Below are positions 1 through 4,237 of a DNA stretch of 5,688 nucleotides, one piece after another; within the stretch, counting starts at the first letter, position 1, and each line of letters begins with the position of its first letter. A program made the position numbers and the translations under genes. Below the pieces are notes generated by a model. The model searched no databases and was not told where the DNA came from. It worked only from the letters and a program-made list of their open reading frames with translations. Origin of the DNA: Halonatronomonas sp051745425 (GTDB lineage Bacteria; Bacillota; Halanaerobiia; Halanaerobiales; Halarsenatibacteraceae); contig JBNJEB010000101.1 of assembly GCA_051745425.1 (NCBI GenBank), forward strand, positions 1-5,688. Direction: 5' to 3'.

Positions 1-123
1 TCTAAAGTTACCTCCAGATTTTATCACCAGACTTAAGGTCAGGCAGATTGACCTGGGGACATCCGCCGAATAGTTCGATAATCCCCAACCTCGTCGTCCT
101 AATAAATAATAGGATCAGGCGCT
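1..123 (-). promoter_or_regulatory. glmS ribozyme/riboswitch (glucosamine-6-phosphate-activated, self-cleaving), 3' end cut by window edge
   Basis: Read on the minus strand, this stretch matches the glmS ribozyme core. It starts AGCGCC at 123-118, then has ACGAGG (94-89), GGGGATTATCGAA (86-74) and TTCGGCGGAT (70-61), the most conserved blocks of the family. Pairings I can see are CGCC 121-118 with GGCG 67-64 (beside the cleavage site, consistent with P2.2), GGGGA 86-82 with TCCCC 59-55 (consistent with P2.1), a variable hairpin TCCTA 114-110 with TAGGA 101-97, and a perfect six-pair hairpin AGGTCA 54-49 with TGACCT 41-36 (consistent with P3). The 3' accessory domain is only partly in the window. 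The family uses glucosamine-6-phosphate as a catalytic cofactor to cut its own mRNA and lower GlmS synthesis. Cleavage is expected between A123 and G122, one base after the glmM stop codon. A glmS gene should follow to the left, outside the window. Confidence 0.95.
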
Positions 124-1467
124 TTAATTCAATTCTTCTCCAATAACATCTGCCAATTCATCTCTCCATTTTTCCAGCAAGTCAAGTTCTTTCCCTTCCA
201 GCATAACCCTGATTACAGGTTCTGTTCCTGAAGCCCTGACAAAGATTCTGCCTGGCTCAATCTCCTTATCTGCTCTGGCTATCACCTCATTTATAACCTG
301 ATTATCTTCCCAGTCTTTATTTTTGACCTGTACATTCTCCAATAATTGGGGCCATTCCTGATATCCTTCTAATAATTCAGTTAAACTCTCACCTCCCTGG
401 CTGATATAATCCATAACCTGAACTGCTGTCAGAATTCCATCGCCACTTGTATTATAATCTAAATAGATGATATGTCCGGATTTCTCACCTCCTAAATTAA
501 GGTTATTGGCTTTTAAGCCTTCTAGAACATATTTATCTCCATTTTTAACCTTTAAAACCTCAATTCCATATTTTGCTAGTGATTCACCTAAACCTAAATT
601 ACTATATTTTGTTGTCACAATCTTATTCTTCTTCAAGCTTCCATTTTCCTGCATTGATAAAGCTGAAAGATACATAATCTTATCTCCATCAACTATATTC
701 CCTGAATTATCAACTAATATAGCCCTGTCAGCATCACCATCTAAAGCAATCCCAATCTCAGCACCAGTCTCTTTTACTTTCTCCACAAGACCGGTAGTAT
801 CTGTTGAACCACAATTAACATTGATTAAATCACCTTTCCCGCCAGCGTTAATTGTTATTAAATCAGTTACCCCTAATTCTTTTAAAATCTCTGGGCCAAT
901 TTTATAACCGGCACCATGTCCGCAATCTAGGACTACTTTTAATCCAGACAAATCGTTCTCAACTGATGAAACTACATTTTGAATATACTCTTCTATTAAT
1001 GATTCGTCATAAATAACCTGCCCGACCTTAGCATGGGTAGGTCTGGAATCTGGTTCTGTTGGAACTGCCATTGCATTTTCAATTTTTTCTTCCAGCTCTT
1101 CAGAAATCTTACAGCCAGTTCCTCCAAAAACTTTAATTCCGTTATCCTCAATTGGATTATGGGATGCTGAAATCATTATACCGCCAATCAGGTCCTTTTT
1201 ATTAGTTAAAAATGAGACTGCAGGGGTAGGAACAATCCCTAAATCAATAATATCAACCCCCATCGAATTTACACCGGCAATAACTGCAGAGGCCAGCATA
1301 TCTCCAGAAATCCTGGTATCTCTACCTAAGATAATTCTGCTTTTACTTTCAGCAGCCCCACCTGCTAAAACCTCTGCAGCAGCTTCCCCAATTTTAAAAG
1401 CCAGCTCAGGTGTTAATTCCAGATTGGCGACTCCTCTAACTCCATCAGTTCCAAATAACTTTCCCAA
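124..1467 (-). CDS. glmM: phosphoglucosamine mutase GlmM
   Basis: This cytoplasmic enzyme converts glucosamine-6-phosphate to glucosamine-1-phosphate, the step between GlmS and GlmU on the way to UDP-GlcNAc for peptidoglycan and outer-envelope glycans. The 447 residues are the usual full length of the alpha-D-phosphohexomutase family. The phosphoserine loop SASHNP lies at 100-105 with catalytic Ser102, the magnesium loop DGDADR at 243-248, the sugar-binding GEKSGH at 327-332 and the phosphate-binding RASGTEP at 411-417. The motif usually written VGDRYV reads NGDKYV at 309-314, a mild variation. The start codon is TTG (1467-1465). It is chosen because it yields the canonical N-terminus MGKLFGTDGVRG and has AGGAG at 1482-1478, ten bases upstream. 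The gene lies 26 bases after the radical SAM gene and directly before the glmS ribozyme, so it is probably co-transcribed with both. Confidence 0.98.
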   Translation of the reverse strand: MGKLFGTDGVRGVANLELTPELAFKIGEAAAEVLAGGAAESKSRIILGRDTRISGDMLASAVIAGVNSMGVDIIDLGIVPTPAVSFLTNKKDLIGGIMISASHNPIEDNGIKVFGGTGCKISEELEEKIENAMAVPTEPDSRPTHAKVGQVIYDESLIEEYIQNVVSSVENDLSGLKVVLDCGHGAGYKIGPEILKELGVTDLITINAGGKGDLINVNCGSTDTTGLVEKVKETGAEIGIALDGDADRAILVDNSGNIVDGDKIMYLSALSMQENGSLKKNKIVTTKYSNLGLGESLAKYGIEVLKVKNGDKYVLEGLKANNLNLGGEKSGHIIYLDYNTSGDGILTAVQVMDYISQGGESLTELLEGYQEWPQLLENVQVKNKDWEDNQVINEVIARADKEIEPGRIFVRASGTEPVIRVMLEGKELDLLEKWRDELADVIGEELN

Positions 1468-1477
1468 AAATAATCAG

Positions 1478-1482
1478 CTCCT
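1478..1482 (-). promoter_or_regulatory. ribosome binding site for glmM (supports TTG start)
   Basis: AGGAG on the minus strand lies ten bases before the TTG at 1467-1465. No ATG or GTG closer to this site would keep the conserved GKLFGTDGVRG N-terminus, so this site decides the TTG start. Confidence 0.7.
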
Positions 1483-1493
1483 AAATTATAATA

Positions 1494-2447
1494 TTAAAAA
1501 TAACCTTTAATTTTATAGTTACAATATTTACATTTTTCGTCTTCAAGCTTCAATTTAATTCTATAATCCCTATCTATAATAGTCCTCCCACAATTAGGGC
1601 ATTCTGTGTTCCGATAATCCATATCTCTTATATTACCCAAGTAGACATAATCTAATTTCTGACTGGCTAAATCATAGGCTTTTTTTAAAAGATCAATCTC
1701 TGTTGCTTCAATTTCATATTTATAAGCTGGATAATATCTAGAAAGATGTAAGGGAATCTCTCTGTCAACTGAGCTAATAAAATCTATTAATTCTTCCAAC
1801 TTCTTAATACTATCATTTTTATCTCTAATAACCAAATTAGTTATCTCCAGATGAGAATCAGAGCTGGCTATTTTCTCAATTGTGTTTTTTACCGGTTCCA
1901 GCCTCCCGTTGCATTCCTGCCTGTAAAAATCATCATCAATCGCTTTTAGATCAATATTAAAGCCATCAATATAGGGCAGAAGTTTTAAAAGTGGTTCTTG
2001 ATTAATAAACCCATTACTGACCATTACAGTATCAATATTATTTTCCTTCATTAAATAAGCAGTATCATAAACATATTCATACCAGATAATAGGTTCAGAA
2101 TAGGTAAAGGCCAGACTGGATAAACTTCGTTTTTTAAGCTCAGCAAGTATTTCTTCAGGTTCATAATGCCTGGTAGGGACTTTCTGCTGGCTCAATTGCC
2201 AGTTCTGGCAGAAACCACATTTCATATTGCAGCCCCAGGTACCTATAGATAAAATTTGACTGCCAGGTTTAAAATGAAATAATGGTTTCTTTTCGATCGG
2301 GTCAACTGACATAGAAGCAACTTCACCATAATTTAAAGGCACAATCTCACCATCTCTATTCACCCGGGCCATACAGATGCCTTCCTGACCTTCCTTTAAT
2401 TTACAGTTATGGGGACAGATATTACATTGAATTTGTTTTGCTTCCAT
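1494..2447 (-). CDS. amrS: AmmeMemoRadiSam system radical SAM enzyme (PflA-like)
   Basis: This is a cytoplasmic radical S-adenosylmethionine enzyme of the AmmeMemoRadiSam family, related to pyruvate formate-lyase activating enzymes; its substrate is not established. The 4Fe-4S motif CX3CX2C is C73-x3-C77-x2-C80 in the segment GTWGCNMKCGFCQNW. The family's N-terminal cysteine cluster is present (C8, C11, C15, C25). A C-terminal pair of CxxC motifs (C283/C286 and C306/C309) looks like a small zinc ribbon or an extra cluster site. FTYSEPI (114-120) and VSNGF (143-147) match conserved core strands of the family. The length, 317 residues, is near the family norm. The ATG start is preceded by AAGGAG, which is formed by the last two codons of the upstream AMMECR1 gene five bases away, so translational coupling is likely. 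Confidence 0.95.
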   Translation of the reverse strand: MEAKQIQCNICPHNCKLKEGQEGICMARVNRDGEIVPLNYGEVASMSVDPIEKKPLFHFKPGSQILSIGTWGCNMKCGFCQNWQLSQQKVPTRHYEPEEILAELKKRSLSSLAFTYSEPIIWYEYVYDTAYLMKENNIDTVMVSNGFINQEPLLKLLPYIDGFNIDLKAIDDDFYRQECNGRLEPVKNTIEKIASSDSHLEITNLVIRDKNDSIKKLEELIDFISSVDREIPLHLSRYYPAYKYEIEATEIDLLKKAYDLASQKLDYVYLGNIRDMDYRNTECPNCGRTIIDRDYRIKLKLEDEKCKYCNYKIKGYF

Positions 2448-2452
2448 ATTTT

Positions 2453-2995
2453 TTACTCCTTATAACGAATTACTTCAAACCGATATATCTTTGTTTCCTG
2501 GTCAAAGATATCATTAAAACTTATCCCTGCTTTTCTGGCTGCAATTGAAATCTGATCTTTAACAGTATCCACACCATCTAAATCCGGTAATAACAGGCCT
2601 TTCTTCCTTCCTCTTTCTAATATAACCCCAAATTTTTCAGGATCAAGCTCTTCAATATCGTTTATCCTCTTTGCCGGCATTATAAGATCAACTGAAATAA
2701 TTATATTATTTAATTCATCTTCTTGCAACTCAGGAAATCTTGGATCACAAAAAGCAGCATTATAAGCATTATTAATTATTTCCTCATAGATATCTTCTCG
2801 AGTTGCTTCTATAGTTCCAATACAGCCTCGTAGGGAATCATCAACTTTTTTCTTAATTGATACAAATGCTCCAGCCCTAAAATCCAGTCCCTCAGGTTTT
2901 TCCTCAGTTATTCCATCATTATAGAAATGGTCTTCTAAACTCTCTCTGGCCAATTTAACAGGCTCAAATCCTAAATCTAATTTATTTTCAGCCAT
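2453..2995 (-). CDS. amrA: AMMECR1-domain protein (AmmeMemoRadiSam system protein A)
   Basis: This is a stand-alone AMMECR1 domain of 180 residues, the usual size for the single-domain form. The diagnostic LRGCIGT lies near residues 55-61, followed by the conserved DPRFPEL near residues 84-90. The C-terminal half has the typical run of glycine-lysine-leucine-leucine-proline followed by DGVDTV, and ISIAARKAGI near residues 149-158. The biochemical role is unknown; the cysteine in LRGCIG is invariant in the family and suggests a reactive or ligand-binding site. There is no signal peptide or membrane segment, so it should be cytoplasmic. The ATG is preceded by GAGGTGAT (3013-3006). It sits between the LigB/MEMO-type gene and the radical SAM gene, which is the standard AmmeMemoRadiSam context and implies a shared pathway. 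Confidence 0.95.
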   Translation of the reverse strand: MAENKLDLGFEPVKLARESLEDHFYNDGITEEKPEGLDFRAGAFVSIKKKVDDSLRGCIGTIEATREDIYEEIINNAYNAAFCDPRFPELQEDELNNIIISVDLIMPAKRINDIEELDPEKFGVILERGRKKGLLLPDLDGVDTVKDQISIAARKAGISFNDIFDQETKIYRFEVIRYKE

Positions 2996-3034
2996 AATCT
3001 GAATATCACCTCTACTATCTTATTATGTCAGACT

Positions 3035-3829
3035 TTACCTATAAAATCCAGCAACTACATAACCAACACCATACGGAGCTTCATAGGATTTAACTTTTAT
3101 TTCATTCCATCTTCCATCTAAGAGGCCAAAACCAACCATTAATGGTCGATAGCCACATTCACCGGCTTCTTCTAAAAACTTCTCATCATAATTCAATAAA
3201 CTGCTCAGATTACCTGTCTTTAAATCATTAACTAATCTTTTATCAAATTTAGCACCAGCTGGAGAATATCCTGCTGGAGAGTCGTGATTAATTTTATGAG
3301 ATAGATCTCCGCTAATTATAACTTTAGGATTATTATACATCTCTAATGCTTGCTCCATTACAATTTTACCAAACTCATATAATTTTTCAGCCGACCAGAA
3401 AGCAATATTTAATTTTAACCAGGGAATATCCATTGAAAGTCCGGCATTTTTTAAATAATAAGCTGGAACCATCAAACCATGATCTAAATTGCCACTATTT
3501 ATTCCTTTCACATCAAAATTGCTTTTCTGATTAAAGTGATTAACACCTTCAGTTGCAAGCTCGCTGGCCCCCTTTAATTTAAACCTTACATTCCTGGCAT
3601 TAAAGCTACCTAAATTTCCCTCCAGATTTTTCGCCTGATCAATTGTCAACTGATTCCAGTCAATTTCTCCATGAGGTCCAACAGATATTATTAAATCTAG
3701 ATCATCTTCTACAAATTCTTCAGCGGCTTCTTCAAAAGCTGAAATAGTTTTTATAGCTTCATCTCTTCTTTTTCCACCTACTTCCGGTATTATAATCGGT
3801 GGATGTGGTAATAAAAGACCTTCAGGCAT
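3035..3829 (-). CDS. LigB/MEMO-superfamily protein (class III extradiol dioxygenase-like, AmmeMemoRadiSam-associated)
   Basis: This 264-residue protein has the class III extradiol dioxygenase (LigB) fold signature and is the MEMO-like partner of the cassette. It begins with the characteristic LPHPPIIIPEVG (residues 7-18), not with the PAVAGxFYP start of canonical MEMO/AmrB. I therefore place it in the COG3885-type LigB branch. Likely metal or active-site residues are His9, His53 (GPHGEID), His117 (LDHGLMVP), His178 (SGDLSHK) and Cys225 (EAGECGYRPL). In many clostridia this domain is fused to the N-terminus of an AMMECR1 domain; here the two are separate adjacent genes 39 bases apart. The reaction is unknown, and nothing nearby suggests aromatic degradation. 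The ATG has a strong AAGGAGG at 3843-3837 seven bases upstream. It is the first gene of the minus-strand operon. Confidence 0.9.
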   Translation of the reverse strand: MPEGLLLPHPPIIIPEVGGKRRDEAIKTISAFEEAAEEFVEDDLDLIISVGPHGEIDWNQLTIDQAKNLEGNLGSFNARNVRFKLKGASELATEGVNHFNQKSNFDVKGINSGNLDHGLMVPAYYLKNAGLSMDIPWLKLNIAFWSAEKLYEFGKIVMEQALEMYNNPKVIISGDLSHKINHDSPAGYSPAGAKFDKRLVNDLKTGNLSSLLNYDEKFLEEAGECGYRPLMVGFGLLDGRWNEIKVKSYEAPYGVGYVVAGFYR

Positions 3830-3836
3830 CTCAATC

Positions 3837-3843
3837 CCTCCTT
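3837..3843 (-). promoter_or_regulatory. ribosome binding site of the first operon gene
   Basis: AAGGAGG on the minus strand, seven bases before the ATG at 3829. It is the strongest Shine-Dalgarno match on this strand and fixes the start of the LigB/MEMO-type gene. Confidence 0.85.
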
Positions 3844-3857
3844 GAAATTAATAATAT

Positions 3858-3886
3858 TTGCCACTTAATCAAAAATAATGTATAAT
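3858..3886 (+). promoter_or_regulatory. putative housekeeping promoter P1 for the substrate-binding protein gene
   Basis: The -35 TTGCCA (3858-3863, five of six consensus bases), a 17-base spacer, and the -10 TATAAT (3881-3886, perfect) form a near-ideal sigma-A/sigma-70 promoter pointing right. Transcription would start near 3893 and leave a leader of about 345 bases before the ATG at 4238. The promoter lies only 29 bases upstream of the divergent LigB/MEMO-type ATG, so it may overlap control elements of that operon. It is predicted from sequence only; AT-rich spacers produce chance matches, but the combination of both boxes and exact spacing is strong. Confidence 0.65.
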
Positions 3887-3907
3887 AATATAGACAGTTA
3901 ATTTAGC

Positions 3908-4057
3908 TATTCTATTTCAATAATTCTATGAAAACCCAACACTTCCTGCATTAAATAGATATTATTTTCAATACTATTTTTCAATACTATAGTGATTTTT
4001 TTACTTTGAAAAATAAATCTAAATTATTTAAAGGATTTTGCTTATTGAAATAGAATA
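3908..4057. repeat. perfect 16-bp inverted repeat bracketing a 150-bp AT-rich segment
   Basis: TATTCTATTTCAATAA at 3908-3923 is the exact reverse complement of TTATTGAAATAGAATA at 4042-4057, with 118 bases between. In the leader RNA the arms could pair into a long-range stem. As DNA, the layout resembles a very small inverted-repeat element. I see no convincing target-site duplication at the outer edges. The repeat lies entirely within the leader expected from P1. Confidence 0.75.
3965..3990. repeat. perfect 13-bp tandem direct repeat (two copies)
   Basis: TTTTCAATACTAT occurs at 3965-3977 and again, immediately adjacent, at 3978-3990. A degenerate relative, ATTTCAATAATTCTAT, lies at 3914-3929. 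On the minus strand each unit contains TTGAAA. Possible roles are a repeated protein-binding site or simple slippage; the sequence alone cannot decide. Confidence 0.8.
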
Positions 4058-4070
4058 TATTAAATAAGAA

Positions 4071-4091
4071 GCTGAGTGTAATATTCTCGGC
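4071..4091 (+). other. small hairpin in the leader, possible weak attenuator
   Basis: GCTGAG (4071-4076) can pair with CTCGGC (4086-4091) through six pairs including one G-U, with a nine-base loop. It is the most GC-rich spot in the spacer. A run of six T follows only at 4108-4113, too far downstream for a standard intrinsic terminator, so any terminating effect would be weak. It may simply be an RNA structure of the leader. Confidence 0.3.
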
Positions 4092-4098
4092 GATTTTA

Positions 4099-4125
4099 TT
4101 GTCAAACTTTTTTCATTATTATAAT
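4099..4125 (+). promoter_or_regulatory. possible second promoter P2 for the substrate-binding protein gene
   Basis: TTGTCA (4099-4104, five of six) and a perfect TATAAT (4120-4125) are separated by 15 bases, shorter than the preferred 16-18. If used, transcription would begin near 4132, giving a leader of about 105 bases and bypassing all the repeats upstream. It is less convincing than P1 because of the spacing. Confidence 0.35.
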
Positions 4126-4130
4126 TATAT

Positions 4131-4221
4131 TAAGGAGGTGAAAAAACTTCTGTTTTATTGGTTAAGCATGACTTTAACAGTCAACGAAAACAAAAGCAAT
4201 AAGATTAACTTAACTAAATGA
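4131..4221 (+). other. strong Shine-Dalgarno sequence with possible 27-codon leader ORF
   Basis: TAAGGAGGTGA at 4131-4141 is an almost perfect complement of the 16S rRNA 3' end, yet no annotated-size gene follows it. A GTG inside it (4138-4140) opens a frame of 27 codons starting MKKLLFYWLSM and ending in TGA at 4219-4221. The stop overlaps the first base of the AGGAGGAG site of the downstream gene. The spacing problem is clear: the GTG has no room from the Shine-Dalgarno, and the next in-frame options are CTG at 4150 and ATG at 4168. It could be a leader peptide coupled to the transporter gene, a ribosome standby site, or a remnant of a lost gene start. Confidence 0.25.
4169..4183. repeat. 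short palindrome TGACT-N5-AGTCA
   Basis: A perfect five-base inverted repeat with a five-base centre lies in the leader just before the substrate-binding protein gene. It could be an operator half-site pair or a minor RNA hairpin; a match this short may also be chance. Confidence 0.3.
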
Positions 4222-4228
4222 GGAGGAG
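4221..4228 (+). promoter_or_regulatory. ribosome binding site of the substrate-binding protein gene
   Basis: AGGAGGAG lies nine bases before the ATG at 4238. Together with the immediate signal peptide it fixes the start of the coding region. Confidence 0.85.
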
Positions 4229-4237
4229 AAAATTTAG

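Noticed and set aside
467..907. Open frame of 146 codons on the plus strand inside glmM
   Set aside because: It is opposite the intact glmM gene with all its motifs, has no ribosome binding site, and its translation resembles no family.
3346..3534. Open frame of 62 codons on the plus strand
   Set aside because: It lies opposite the LigB/MEMO-type gene and shows no start signal or recognisable domain.
3035..3829. Functional aromatic ring-cleavage dioxygenase in a catabolic pathway
   Set aside because: The fold family fits, but the neighbours are AMMECR1 and radical SAM genes, and no aromatic degradation gene is present, so a catabolic role is not supported.
3873..3920. Minus-strand promoter for the AmmeMemoRadiSam-glmM operon
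   Set aside because: Several AT-rich -10-like words (TATATT, TATTAT) exist, but none has a good -35 box at 16-18 bases; the TTGAAA at 3920-3915 is about 22 bases away. A promoter must exist around here, but I cannot place it.
3908..4057. Insertion sequence or CRISPR interpretation of the repeats
   Set aside because: There is no transposase, no target-site duplication that I can see, and no regularly spaced repeat-spacer pattern; only two inverted arms and one 13-bp tandem pair.
4071..4113. Intrinsic terminator made of the hairpin at 4071-4091 and the T-run
   Set aside because: The T-run begins 16 bases after the stem and the stem is only six pairs with one G-U, so it does not meet the usual terminator layout.
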